A stretch of DNA of 32,347 bases, taken from Synergistaceae bacterium. Its GTDB lineage: Bacteria; Synergistota; Synergistia; Synergistales; Synergistaceae. The notes below the pieces were generated by a model. The model made no database searches. It saw nothing but the letters and a program-made list of their open reading frames with translations, and had not been told where the DNA came from. The DNA is taken from positions 1-32,347 of the forward strand of contig JAITOY010000060.1 of NCBI GenBank assembly GCA_031289775.1. Direction: 5' to 3'. The translations under genes were made by a program, and so were the position numbers. Below, in pieces: positions 14,000 to 22,148 of this stretch (positions within the stretch are counted from its first letter, which is position 1; every line of letters starts with the position of its first letter).

Positions 14000-15413
14000 A
14001 CGCGTGCGGGATGTTCGTATGGCCCGATATCTCGTCGTTTATCGTGACGAGGTCGTCTGCGCGGAGGTCGCGCAGACGCGCGCGCCCTGTTATGCGCGCG
14101 TACGTCTTCAGCTCCTCGATCGAGACGTTGAGGAAGTTTGCCACGCGGCAGGCAGCGGCCTTGGCCGGGAAAAGGGCTCTCAGCTCCGGATCCTGCGTCG
14201 CGACACCGACTGGGCAGCTCCCAGCTCCGCAGATGCGGAACTGTTGGCAAGCGGCCGCCAAAAGGGCGGACGTGGCTATGGCGGCGGCGTCGGCGCCCAT
14301 GGCGATTGCCTTTGCAAAGTCCGACGAGACTCGCAGTCCGCCGGTTATGATGAGGGATATACGGTCGTCGCTGTCATGTTCGTCCAGATATTTTCTGGCG
14401 CGATAAAGCGCGTAAACCGTCGGCAGACTCGTAGCGTCCCTCAGCAGCTTCGGGCTCGCGCCAGTTGCGCCGCCGCGCCCATCGATAGTTATGAAATCAG
14501 GATTCGCGAAAACGCAATATTCCAGGTCGCGCTCAACCTTCCCCGCCGCTATCTTGATACCTATCGGCCGCCCGTCCGACTCATCCCTGAGACGCTCGAC
14601 CAGCCTCCTGAGATCATCCTTCGAGGATAGCCCCGGAAACTTCGAAGGGCTGACGATATCCTGCCCAATCGGTTTGTCCCTCACCAGGGCAATTTCCCCA
14701 GTCACTTTTACGCCGGGAAGGTGTCCGCCCATGCCAGGTTTTGTGCCCTGTCCAATTTTTATCTCTATCGCGTCGGAGTTCCGAAGGTTCTCCGGCGTGA
14801 CGCTGTACAGGTTTGGCACGTACTCGAAAATATATTTATATGACGCGGCCATCTCCTCTGGTAAAATGCCGCCCTCGCCGCTGCACATGGCAGTTTTGGC
14901 GATTGCGCTGCCCTCGGCGAGCGCTATTTTTGTCTCCCTCGACAGCGCTCCGAACGACATGTGAGAGATGTAAACAGGGCTTTCTATTACAAGAGGTTTT
15001 TTCGCGTACCTGCCGATGACCGTCTGGGTCTCCACATTGGCATGTTCGTCGAGCGGCGGCGGGTTCAACTGCGATCCGAGGATGAGGATGTCGTCCCACC
15101 CTGGCATAGCCATCTTCGTCCCCATGGAGTCTATGATCGTCTCACCTGTGAGCGCCATACTGTGTATCTCGTCCATATACCTGCACGAAGGGTCGAGCCG
15201 TGCCTGTACATACGCGAGCGAAGCGTCCTGAAGAACCTTCATCCCAGCCTCAGGCGCGAGGCTGTCCATATTCTCCGTTTTTTCGCCCGGCGCAAGTTCC
15301 TCGAGCATCTCCCCAGCCGCCCCGCAAATCGGGCAACAGGGCCTCCCATCGGCGCCGAAGTCAGCCTCGGAGTCCCCAAAAATTTGACCGCATACGCTGC
15401 ATTTATATTGCAT
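13998..15413 (-). CDS. Rubredoxin-fused glutamate-synthase-like FMN protein
   Basis: A 471-residue protein in two parts. Residues 1-40 form a rubredoxin-type knuckle pair (CSVCG, and CCPICG), an iron site. Residues 60-440 are the FMN-binding synthase domain of GltB: ESPVYISHMSFGALSRET, CSGEGGILPEE, GQGTKPGMGGHLPG, SPSKFPGLSS, FITIDGRGGATGASP, GADAAAIATSALLAA and CPVGVATQDPELRALF, with Cys spaced for a 3Fe-4S cluster (CxxxxxCxxxxC). The N-terminal glutamine amidotransferase domain of real GltB is absent. Such stand-alone proteins occur in archaea and anaerobes with uncertain function. GGAGGGG precedes the ATG. It is followed by an FMN reductase. Confidence 0.92.
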   Translation of the reverse strand: MQYKCSVCGQIFGDSEADFGADGRPCCPICGAAGEMLEELAPGEKTENMDSLAPEAGMKVLQDASLAYVQARLDPSCRYMDEIHSMALTGETIIDSMGTKMAMPGWDDILILGSQLNPPPLDEHANVETQTVIGRYAKKPLVIESPVYISHMSFGALSRETKIALAEGSAIAKTAMCSGEGGILPEEMAASYKYIFEYVPNLYSVTPENLRNSDAIEIKIGQGTKPGMGGHLPGVKVTGEIALVRDKPIGQDIVSPSKFPGLSSKDDLRRLVERLRDESDGRPIGIKIAAGKVERDLEYCVFANPDFITIDGRGGATGASPKLLRDATSLPTVYALYRARKYLDEHDSDDRISLIITGGLRVSSDFAKAIAMGADAAAIATSALLAAACQQFRICGAGSCPVGVATQDPELRALFPAKAAACRVANFLNVSIEELKTYARITGRARLRDLRADDLVTINDEISGHTNIPHA

Positions 15414-15440
15414 AACAACCCCTCCCTCGCGCTAAATCCT

Positions 15441-15499
15441 CGGTTAATAACCGCGTGAATAGGTCTCCGCCGCGCGCGGTTATGATGCCCCTCGCATCA
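15441..15499 (-). promoter_or_regulatory. Nested inverted repeats before the rubredoxin-GltB-like gene
   Basis: CGGTTA-A-TAACCG (15441-15453) is a perfect 13-bp palindrome 28 bp ahead of the ATG. Its right arm also belongs to a 9-bp inverted repeat ATAACCGCG/CGCGGTTAT (15447-15455, 15475-15483), and TGATG/CATCA (15483-15487, 15495-15499) forms a third hairpin. The set fills the 102 bp between two genes on the same strand, and may act as terminator of the upstream gene, operator of the downstream one, or both. Confidence 0.45.
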
Positions 15500-15503
15500 T
15501 GCA

Positions 15504-15520
15504 GCCGCGAGCCAATCAGC
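15504..15520. repeat. 17-bp dispersed repeat, copy A
   Basis: GCCGCGAGCCAATCAGC matches 30576-30592 at 16 of 17 bases. On the minus strand this copy contains the TGA stop of the nitroreductase-fold gene. It sits inside an 8-bp inverted repeat GCCCCTCG...CGAGGGGC (15487-15494 and 15527-15534). Confidence 0.5.
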
Positions 15521-16178
15521 GCTTCCCGAGGGGCAATACGCAGAGAGGCGTCCCGTCGCTTGTTAGCTTCAGCTCTCGTTTTACTCCGTCAGTGTTCATC
15601 GAGACCATATAACGCGTCGAAATGCCCAGCGTATCGGCGGCTAAGTAGATGTTTTGGCTCATGGCCCCTGTCGCGATGTATGCGAGAGCGTTGCCCTCGT
15701 TCAGCCTGCCCATGGCGCCGAGGTTGGCTGTGTCCGAGACCAAAATGAGAACGACCGGCGACTCTTTGACGAAGCTGTCGTTTGTTATATCGCCGAGCGC
15801 GTTTTTGTCCGATACCGTTGTGAGCGCGTGCGCCTTCCAGTCGTACAGGTATACGCCGTCATTCTTTACAGCGTAGACCTCGACGTAGGGCGGCAATCCT
15901 CCGGCTGTCGGAATTGTCCATGCTTTGTCGCTGCGTCCGCGATTGATGCCGGTTGCGGCCCAGAGTATGGTCGACAACTCCTCGTCGGATATAGCGCCCT
16001 TTGGGAAGTTATCCCGTGCCCCTGACGCGCGCCTCTGGATCAGATCAAAAATGCCCTCTCCGCCGTTCGTCGTCGGTTTCGGCAGCGTCACGTCCGCGCT
16101 CGCGGACATCGCCATCAGCAGGGCGCACGACAAAACTCCCAGAATAATTTTGAAAAGTTGAAATTTCCCTCTCTCCAT
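15516..16178 (-). CDS. Exported nitroreductase-fold (SagB/ThcOx-like) protein
   Basis: A 220-residue protein. A signal peptide is visible (MERGKFQLFK, then IILGVLSCALLMAMSASA, cleavage near ADVTLP). The mature part has the SagB-type oxidoreductase layout: IFDLIQRRASGARDNFPKG, LSTILWAATGINRG, IPTAGGLPPYVEVYAVK (the TxPSAGGxxP motif of this group), GVYLYDW and NLGAMGRLNEGNALAYIATGAMSQNIYLAA (seen in parts). These proteins bind FMN and oxidise or dehalogenate small molecules. An exported FMN enzyme is less common, but similar ones occur in anaerobes. The start at 16178 is chosen because GGAGG lies 11 bp upstream; the ATG at 16196 overlaps that site. Stands alone, downstream of asd. Confidence 0.85.
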   Translation of the reverse strand: MERGKFQLFKIILGVLSCALLMAMSASADVTLPKPTTNGGEGIFDLIQRRASGARDNFPKGAISDEELSTILWAATGINRGRSDKAWTIPTAGGLPPYVEVYAVKNDGVYLYDWKAHALTTVSDKNALGDITNDSFVKESPVVLILVSDTANLGAMGRLNEGNALAYIATGAMSQNIYLAADTLGISTRYMVSMNTDGVKRELKLTSDGTPLCVLPLGKR

Positions 16179-16269
16179 AATCGTCAGAACCTCCATTCAG
16201 ATGAACCACCCGTATAGCGGCGCAATGCGGGGTTCCCAGAGTTAATCGCGTCGAGATCCTGGCGTCCGA

Positions 16270-17283
16270 TCAGAGCAGTTCCGCTATCTGAACCGCGTTA
16301 AGCGCCGCCCCTTTGCGCAGGTTGTCCGAGACGACCCACATGGCGATCGCCCCCTGTATGCCGGTGTCCTTGCGAATTCGGCCGACGTAGACCGGGTCTT
16401 TGCCAGCCGCGTACATCGGCCTGGGGTAGATGGAGCTTCCGGGGTTGTCCTGTACCTCGATCCCAGGGGATTCGTTCAGAATTTTTCTGACCTCATCCGG
16501 CGTTATGGGTTTGTCGAAGCTCGCTACGACCGACTCGCCATGTCCACGGAATATTGGCGCCCTCACGGCCGTGCAGCTCACGCGAAGGTTCGGAAGGTGC
16601 ATTATCTTGCGCGACTCCCGTACCATCTTCCATTCTTCTTCGCTGATGCCGTACTCGTCGAATGGCCCGATGTGCGGGAGAAGGTCGAAGGCGATCGGGT
16701 GCGGGTATACGAGCGAGGACGACGGCTCGTTCCCGGCTAGGATGTCGCGGCTTCCCGACTCGAGAGTTTTGAGCGCTTCTTGACCTGTGCCGGAGACAGA
16801 CTGGTACGTGGATATGGCGACGTAGTTCAGGCCTGCCTTTTTGTGCAGCGGATACAGGGCGACTACGGCCTGTATGGTCGAGCAGTTGGGGTTCGCTATG
16901 ATGCCCTTGTGGAGCTTTATGTCCTCCGGGTTGACCTCTGGCACTACGAGCGGAGCGACCGTGTCCATACGCCATGCGGAGCTGTTGTCGATCACGATCG
17001 CGCCGGCCGCCGCGGCAATTGGCGCCCAACGGCGGGATGTGGAGGCGCCGGCGGAGAAAAGCGCGACCTCTACGCCCTCGAAGGAGTCGTCGTCGACCGC
17101 CCTCACAGTGTGCGTTTTTCCGTTAAATTCGAAGGTTCTGCCGGCAGAGCGTTCAGACGCGAGCGGGACGAGCTCTGAAACGGGGAAATTTCTCTGTTCG
17201 AGAACCTTCAGCATCTCCCGGCCTACAAGGCCGGTAGCGCCAAGCACAGCGACCTTCTTCGGCGTTTTATTGACATCGGGCAT
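16270..17283 (-). CDS. asd: Aspartate-semialdehyde dehydrogenase
   Basis: Reduces aspartyl phosphate to aspartate semialdehyde with NADPH, the branch point to lysine, methionine and threonine. N-terminal Rossmann motif VAVLGATGLVGREML (11-25); catalytic Cys134 in NPNCSTIQ; DNSSAWRMD and VPEVNPED are also conserved; STYQSVSGTGQEAL and the NLRVSCTAVRAPIFRGHGES (end of phosphate/substrate site) complete it. Length of 337 residues is typical. It follows lysC after one base and is the last gene of the thrC-thrB-lysC-asd group, so the two successive steps are co-expressed. Confidence 0.98.
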   Translation of the reverse strand: MPDVNKTPKKVAVLGATGLVGREMLKVLEQRNFPVSELVPLASERSAGRTFEFNGKTHTVRAVDDDSFEGVEVALFSAGASTSRRWAPIAAAAGAIVIDNSSAWRMDTVAPLVVPEVNPEDIKLHKGIIANPNCSTIQAVVALYPLHKKAGLNYVAISTYQSVSGTGQEALKTLESGSRDILAGNEPSSSLVYPHPIAFDLLPHIGPFDEYGISEEEWKMVRESRKIMHLPNLRVSCTAVRAPIFRGHGESVVASFDKPITPDEVRKILNESPGIEVQDNPGSSIYPRPMYAAGKDPVYVGRIRKDTGIQGAIAMWVVSDNLRKGAALNAVQIAELL

Positions 17284-17284
17284 T

Positions 17285-18547
17285 TTATACCGCCCCCTCT
17301 TCTATAAAATGTTCGTGGAGAGCGCGCACAGCGTCCTCCGCCCTTGGTGCGGCCACTACGCACGTCACCGCCAGCGCCGTGGAAGCTATCATGTCTATGT
17401 TTATGCCCTCCTGAGCGAGAGTTGTAAACATTCGCGACGGGATGTCCGGGTGGTTGGCGATACCGGCCCCAACGATGGACACCCTCGCTATCTCGGTGTT
17501 GAACGAAACGCCCTGCGCCCCGACGTCAAGGCTGAAGTCACGGCAGACGTCTATGGCGCCGTCCAGATACTCCTTTTTGACCAAAAAGCCTATGTCGTTC
17601 AGTCCTCCGCGCATGTTGTTCTGTATTATCATCTCCGCCCCTATGCCGTTATCCGCAAGGCTGAAGAACAGGCGGCCAGCAATACCAGGCACATCCGGAA
17701 CGCCCATCATGACGATTTTGGCAACCTTGGCATCATGCACCACGCCCTTTATGGCAAGGCCCTCGCTCACGGGATTGCTCTTCACTATCCAAGTTCCCTC
17801 CTCATCGACAAAACTCGACGCGACGTGAAGAGGCACTTCATACCTCGCCGCGACTTCGACGCTACGCGCCTGCAACATTTTAGCACCAAGCGATGAAAGT
17901 TCCATACACTCCTTGTAAGTAAAATAATTCAGTTTAACCGGCGATTTCACAATTCGAGGATCGGCCGACATTACGCCGGATACGTCCTTGAGTATATGGC
18001 ACTCCCCGCCTATCGCGGCGGCGAGGGCGACGGCCGACAGGTCGGACCCCCCCCTTCCAAGGGTTATGACGTCCCCGTCGTCTGTGATCGCCTGAAAACC
18101 GGCGACGACCGCGACTTTGCCGCTTTCCATCGCTTCGGTCACGGATTTTGGGTCAACGCGATAGATTCGTCCCTCTGTGGGGAAACCCTTCGCGTGGAAA
18201 CCGGCCTGCGCGGCCGTGAAGGACTGAGCCGGTATGCCCTCCTGCTTCAGGGCGAGCGCAAGCAGCGCTACGCTCTGCTGCTCCCCGGTGGCTAGGAGCT
18301 GGTCGATCTCCCTGCCGTCAAACTCGTCGGAGACGTCCTGAGCCAGCGCGAGGAGATTGTTGGTCGTGTTTCCCATGGCCGATACAATAACAGCCAGCAG
18401 GTATCCTCGATCCAGGTACCTGCGTATGATGAGGGAGACCTCCCTCATGCGGTTCGCGTCGGCGACCGAACTGCCGCCGAATTTGAGCACCGCGACCTTC
18501 TGGATTTTTTCGTCTGATTTCTGTGTGTTCCGCGTCTCTTCGCTCAA
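17285..18547 (-). CDS. lysC: Aspartate kinase
   Basis: Phosphorylates aspartate, first step of the aspartate pathway. KFGGSSVADANRM (22-34) holds the nucleotide/aspartate site, VVAGFQAITDDGDVITLGRG and GSDLSAVALAAAI the kinase core, and SADPRIVK the end of it. The last 140 residues carry two ACT domains (KIVMMGVPDVPGIAGRLF and VSIVGAGIANHPDIPSRMF), the sites of feedback inhibition by lysine or threonine. 420 residues is usual for a monofunctional enzyme. The start is a TTG at 18547 with AGGCGGG upstream; no ATG is near. It lies 14 bp after thrB. Confidence 0.97.
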   Translation of the reverse strand: MSEETRNTQKSDEKIQKVAVLKFGGSSVADANRMREVSLIIRRYLDRGYLLAVIVSAMGNTTNNLLALAQDVSDEFDGREIDQLLATGEQQSVALLALALKQEGIPAQSFTAAQAGFHAKGFPTEGRIYRVDPKSVTEAMESGKVAVVAGFQAITDDGDVITLGRGGSDLSAVALAAAIGGECHILKDVSGVMSADPRIVKSPVKLNYFTYKECMELSSLGAKMLQARSVEVAARYEVPLHVASSFVDEEGTWIVKSNPVSEGLAIKGVVHDAKVAKIVMMGVPDVPGIAGRLFFSLADNGIGAEMIIQNNMRGGLNDIGFLVKKEYLDGAIDVCRDFSLDVGAQGVSFNTEIARVSIVGAGIANHPDIPSRMFTTLAQEGINIDMIASTALAVTCVVAAPRAEDAVRALHEHFIEEGAV

Positions 18548-18561
18548 TACAATACGCCCGC

Positions 18562-19503
18562 CTACTTTGATGGTATTCTCATCGGCGCCTCTATTTTAGC
18601 GCCTCCGGCGTTGCCCTCCAGAACAAAAAACAGCGACTCGACGCCGTGTTCGGAAAAAGTGCGGCACATAGTCTCCGCCACTTTTCGCGGCTTGCCGCGC
18701 ACGAGCGCCAGCACGCTCGGCCCGGATCCGCTTATGGCGACGCCGAGGCATCCCGGTATCTCGCGAACCCTGTCCATTATAACCTCTCCGCCTGGAAAGA
18801 GCTTCGCCCTGTAACGCTGATGAATCCTGTCGTCCATCCCCCAGGAGAGAAGATCCCACTCTCCTGTCGCCCACGCCGCCGCGAGCAGCGCCGCGCGCCC
18901 GAGGTTGAATACGGCGTCCTCGAACTCGACCTTGTCAGGGAGTGCGTCTCGAGCGTCGCTTGTGCGCACCTCGACGTTTGGCACCGCGACGACGACGTAC
19001 ATGTCGTGCGGGAGCGACGGGAGTCTCACGCAGCGCAAATTTTTTCCGTCCCAGCAGCTCACCGTCATACCGCCGAAGTAACAGGGCGCCACGTTGTCAG
19101 GGTGTCCCTCCATCCGCGTCATTGTCCGGAGCAGCTCGTCCTCGGAGGCGTTTACGTCGTTGAGGACGTTAGCAATCATGACGCCGGCGACGACGGCGCC
19201 CGCCGAACTTCCGAGTCCCCGGCAGAATGGGATGACGTTGTGGGCCACTACCTCGAATCCTGGGCCCTTTATCCCCCAGTTCTCGCAAGCGCTCAAATAG
19301 CTCTGTATCACCATGTTGGACTTCACGTCCGAGATGTCGCGCGCTCCCTCGCCAATCGCGACCGAGCGGAACTCTCCCTCTGGGAGCAGTTCGGTCACTG
19401 TGAATATATTGTAGAGCGAGAGCGCCATGCCCAGGGAGTCGAAGCCCGCGCCGAGGTTTGCGCTCGTGGCGGGCGTCCTGACCCTGACAATAGCATCAGC
19501 CAT
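18562..19503 (-). CDS. thrB: Homoserine kinase
   Basis: Phosphorylates homoserine with ATP. GHMP-kinase family: N-terminal VRTPATSANLGAGFDSLGMA, the phosphate loop FCRGLGSSAGAVVAG (93-107), and the C-terminal LGVAISGSGPSVLALV. Length of 313 residues is standard. Its ATG shares one base with the thrC stop, so translation is coupled. Confidence 0.97.
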   Translation of the reverse strand: MADAIVRVRTPATSANLGAGFDSLGMALSLYNIFTVTELLPEGEFRSVAIGEGARDISDVKSNMVIQSYLSACENWGIKGPGFEVVAHNVIPFCRGLGSSAGAVVAGVMIANVLNDVNASEDELLRTMTRMEGHPDNVAPCYFGGMTVSCWDGKNLRCVRLPSLPHDMYVVVAVPNVEVRTSDARDALPDKVEFEDAVFNLGRAALLAAAWATGEWDLLSWGMDDRIHQRYRAKLFPGGEVIMDRVREIPGCLGVAISGSGPSVLALVRGKPRKVAETMCRTFSEHGVESLFFVLEGNAGGAKIEAPMRIPSK

Positions 19504-20540
19504 CAGACCATTGCCTCCAGAAGCTCTTTCAGGGAGTTGCCTATTTTCACGGGTTTTTCAACCTGAGAGATCGCGGTGTCCGGATCCTTCAGGCCGTTGC
19601 CGGTCAGGATCATCACGACCTTTGAGCCCTCGGGCAGTTTTTTGGCTTTTCGCAGCTTGAGGAGCCCAGCGAGCGGCGCGCATGACGCGGGTTCGGCGAA
19701 GATTCCTCCCTCCCTCGCAAGGATGAGCTGAGCCTCTAGAATTTCCTCGTCCGTGACGGAGTTGAACTCTCCACCGGACTCCCGCACCGCGTCTTTTGCG
19801 AGGTCGGCGCTCACAGGGTTGCCGATGCGAATCGCGGTCGCGATCGTCTCCGGGTTCGGGCAAGGCTTGTCAGTGACGAGAGGGGCGGCCCCTTCGGCCT
19901 GGAACCCCATCATCCTCGGCAGTTCGGATATATTTCCCCATTTTTTGGAGTCCTTGTATCCGGCCCAGTACGCGCTGATGTTGCACGCGTTGCCGACCGG
20001 GATGGCGTGCAGATCCGGCGCCCTCCCAAGAAATTCGCATATCTCCCACGCACCGGTTTTTTGGGCTATTAGCCGGTATGGATTCACGGAATTCACCATT
20101 GCTATCCCGCGCTCTTCAGCCGCGCTCCTCGCCATGTCGAGCGCCTGATCGAAGTTGCCGTCTATCGCTATGACCTTGGCGCCGTATATGAGCGCCTGAG
20201 CGAGCTTGCCCAGAGCGACCTTGCCGGCAGGCAGCAGCACGTAACATGGTATGCCGACGTGCGCCGCATAAGCGGCGGCCGACGCGGACGTGTTGCCAGT
20301 CGAGGCGCACACCACCGCGCGCGCCCCATCCTCCAGCGCCTTCGCGACAGCGAGAACCATGCCGCGATCCTTGAACGAACCGGACGGGTTGCACCCCTCG
20401 AGTTTCGCCCAAAGCTCTATTCCGAGGTCGTCTCCGACCCGGCTCAACCGAACGAGAGGAGTGCTGCCCTCCTCCAGATTGACAAGCGGCGTCTTCTCGC
20501 TGATTGGGAGATTGGCCCCGTATCTTTTTAAAACACCCAT
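19503..20540 (-). CDS. thrC: Threonine synthase
   Basis: Converts O-phosphohomoserine to threonine with PLP. LEEGSTPLVRL, then the PLP-lysine motif NPSGSFKDRGM (Lys57), STGNTSASAAAYAA, and MVNSVNPYRLIAQKTGAWEI are all characteristic, and VMILTGNGLKDPD (phosphate anchor region) is near the end. 345 residues is the short, bacterial-type form. GGGAGGAG lies 8 bp ahead of the ATG. It is first in the operon with thrB, lysC and asd. The homoserine dehydrogenase needed between asd and thrB is not in the window. Confidence 0.97.
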   Translation of the reverse strand: MGVLKRYGANLPISEKTPLVNLEEGSTPLVRLSRVGDDLGIELWAKLEGCNPSGSFKDRGMVLAVAKALEDGARAVVCASTGNTSASAAAYAAHVGIPCYVLLPAGKVALGKLAQALIYGAKVIAIDGNFDQALDMARSAAEERGIAMVNSVNPYRLIAQKTGAWEICEFLGRAPDLHAIPVGNACNISAYWAGYKDSKKWGNISELPRMMGFQAEGAAPLVTDKPCPNPETIATAIRIGNPVSADLAKDAVRESGGEFNSVTDEEILEAQLILAREGGIFAEPASCAPLAGLLKLRKAKKLPEGSKVVMILTGNGLKDPDTAISQVEKPVKIGNSLKELLEAMV

Positions 20541-20579
20541 AAAATGACTCCTCCCGGCAGGGCAAAGATTTTACCAAAA

Positions 20580-20608
20580 ATTATGTGAAAAAACGCGATA
20601 TCGGACAA
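20580..20608 (-). promoter_or_regulatory. Promoter of the thrC-thrB-lysC-asd operon
   Basis: On the minus strand TTGTCC (20603-20608), a 17-bp spacer and CATAAT (20580-20585) fit a sigma-70 promoter. Transcription would begin about 33 bp before thrC, leaving no room for a leader-peptide attenuator or T-box. Confidence 0.5.
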
Positions 20609-20854
20609 AAAATCGCTCAACTTGGCAAATCAGACATAAAAGGCCAAAGCCCGAACCCAGCGCCGAGCCCTCGAACGATGTATCTCGCGCCGCACAATGA
20701 ATAATACTAGCGAACGAGGAAAATATGTCAAGCCCTCGTTCTATGTCCTCGATACAGCGCGTTTTGACAGAACAGTCAAACAGGCGTCATATCGAAAAAC
20801 GGGCGCCGGTCGAGGGCTGGTCGTCATTGGCCATTCGTGCCAACAAAGATTCAA

Positions 20855-20900
20855 TTCCAATTTAGAGTCAAAGATGCTTTTATTTGACTCTAAATTGGAA
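20855..20900. repeat. Perfect 18-bp inverted repeat
   Basis: TTCCAATTTAGAGTCAAA (20855-20872) and TTTGACTCTAAATTGGAA (20883-20900) are exact reverse complements around GATGCTTTTA. The left arm plus loop recurs at 13971-13999 with one mismatch, showing that it belongs to a dispersed family rather than being a simple terminator. No T-run follows. Confidence 0.85.
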
Positions 20901-20966
20901 CGCGCGACACGATGTCGCGCCGCGCAATGCACAGCAGCGCCTTTTTCATAATTGACTCATAATCGT

Positions 20967-22148
20967 TTACTGTGCCTCGACCCTGTCTCCGTCGTTCAGA
21001 TGTGATCCGCCGAAGACTATAACGCGGTCTCCAGGTTCTATGCCTTTTGTAATTTGCAGGAAGTTGCCCTGACGGATGCCGGTTTGCACGTCGCGCCTTT
21101 TGGCGAGACCGTCCTCCTCGATGAAGGCATAGTAACCGTCGCTGCCGCTGTTCAGGGCGGAATCAGGGATCAGGAGTGAGTCGCTGAACTCGCGTTCAAC
21201 TATTGACGCCTGGCCGAACATTCCCGGACGCAGGCGATTGCCCGTAGCCTCGTTGTCGAGCTCGATCTCGACAGCGCTCGACCTCGTGGCCGGGTCGACA
21301 TAAGGGTCTATCCTCGTCACCTCTCCGCGAAACTCCTCGTCGGGCAGGGCGTCGAACCTGAGGAACACCTCCATGCCTGGTTTCACGACGAAAATTTTAT
21401 TCTCGGGGACGCGAAGCGACGCCTTGAGTCTGCGGAGGTCGGCTATGTCGGCTATGGGAAGGGTCGGAGAGATCATCGCGCCAGGGGAGAGCGAGTAATC
21501 GTTCAACACGGTTCCGTCGAGGGGCGAGTTTATAATATAGTCCTGCCTGGTCGACTTCACGCGGCCTAGCTCGGATGCGGTCTGGCGCTCCTTCGCGAGA
21601 GCCGCGTTGTAGCTCGCCCTCGCGCTCACGTATGCCGTCTCTGTCGTGTCGTACTGCTGCTGGGTGCTGAAGCCCTCCTTCACCAGTCTCTCGTATCGAT
21701 CCAGATTCGTTTTTGCGTTCATCATCTCGGCTTTTGCCCGCTCCGAGTCCGACCGGGCCGACGCTACCTGCGCCTCCGTGGCGCTGATGAGGGCGTCCTG
21801 CTGTTCGTGTTCGAGCGTCGCTACCGGCTGGCCGGCCTTCACCCTGTCGCCCTGCTTGACGTGAACGCGCTCGAGCCTGCCGGAAACTCGGGGTATCATC
21901 TGCACCCGGTTGACCGCGTCGATAGACATGTTCTGCACTATGCTGTCGCGAACAGTCTTGCCGCCCTCGGCGACCTCGATATGGACGAGGGACGGAGGCG
22001 GTTCCTCCGCCTCCGGTCTTGCAGACTCGCCTTTGCGGCCATACGCGAAAAATCCGACGCCAACGGCTATTAAAATCACCAATATGGGGAAAATGACGAA
22101 AGGAGCGCGCCTTTTTCTCGTTTTTTTGCCTTTTTCCTGTTGTATCAT
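20967..22148 (-). CDS. RND efflux periplasmic adaptor (membrane fusion protein)
   Basis: Links the inner-membrane pump to the outer-membrane channel. After a basic start (KGKKTRKRR) there is one membrane segment (PFVIFPILVILIAVGVGFF), then the lipoyl half-motif PRVSGRLERVHVKQGDRVKAG, a long coiled-coil hairpin (ISATEAQVASARSDSERAKA onward), the second half-motif INSPLDGTVLN and the beta-barrel and proximal domains. ATG at 22148 overlaps the TAA of the upstream channel gene (TAATG), so it is chosen over the in-frame start at 22172. Last gene of the three-gene efflux operon. Substrates cannot be predicted. Confidence 0.95.
   Translation of the reverse strand: MIQQEKGKKTRKRRAPFVIFPILVILIAVGVGFFAYGRKGESARPEAEEPPPSLVHIEVAEGGKTVRDSIVQNMSIDAVNRVQMIPRVSGRLERVHVKQGDRVKAGQPVATLEHEQQDALISATEAQVASARSDSERAKAEMMNAKTNLDRYERLVKEGFSTQQQYDTTETAYVSARASYNAALAKERQTASELGRVKSTRQDYIINSPLDGTVLNDYSLSPGAMISPTLPIADIADLRRLKASLRVPENKIFVVKPGMEVFLRFDALPDEEFRGEVTRIDPYVDPATRSSAVEIELDNEATGNRLRPGMFGQASIVEREFSDSLLIPDSALNSGSDGYYAFIEEDGLAKRRDVQTGIRQGNFLQITKGIEPGDRVIVFGGSHLNDGDRVEAQ

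Larger units (their letters stand above)
20541..20966. other. Repeat-rich spacer without a recognisable gene
   Basis: 426 bp between the efflux adaptor and thrC. Apart from the thrC promoter it holds the perfect inverted repeat at 20855-20900, the 19-bp hairpin GCGCGACA-CGA-TGTCGCGC (20902-20920), and two related stretches, TCGCGCCGCACAATG (20685-20699) and TCGCGCCGCGCAATG (20915-20929), matching at 14 of 15 bases. AGCCCTCG occurs at 20667 and 20731, and its complement CGAGGGCT at 20811. Reading frames through it look random. It may be a worn non-coding repeat or miniature element; no terminal repeats or target duplication were identified. Confidence 0.5.

Noticed and set aside
16841-17896. 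351-residue plus-strand frame opposite asd and lysC
   Set aside because: Spans two certain genes on the other strand and their junction; no homology pattern.
20541-20580. Threonine attenuator leader peptide before thrC
   Set aside because: The short leader holds no Thr/Ile codon run and no alternative hairpins.
20697-20951. 84-residue plus-strand frame in the repeat-rich spacer
   Set aside because: It runs through the perfect inverted repeat and hairpin, has no ribosome site and no recognisable protein pattern.
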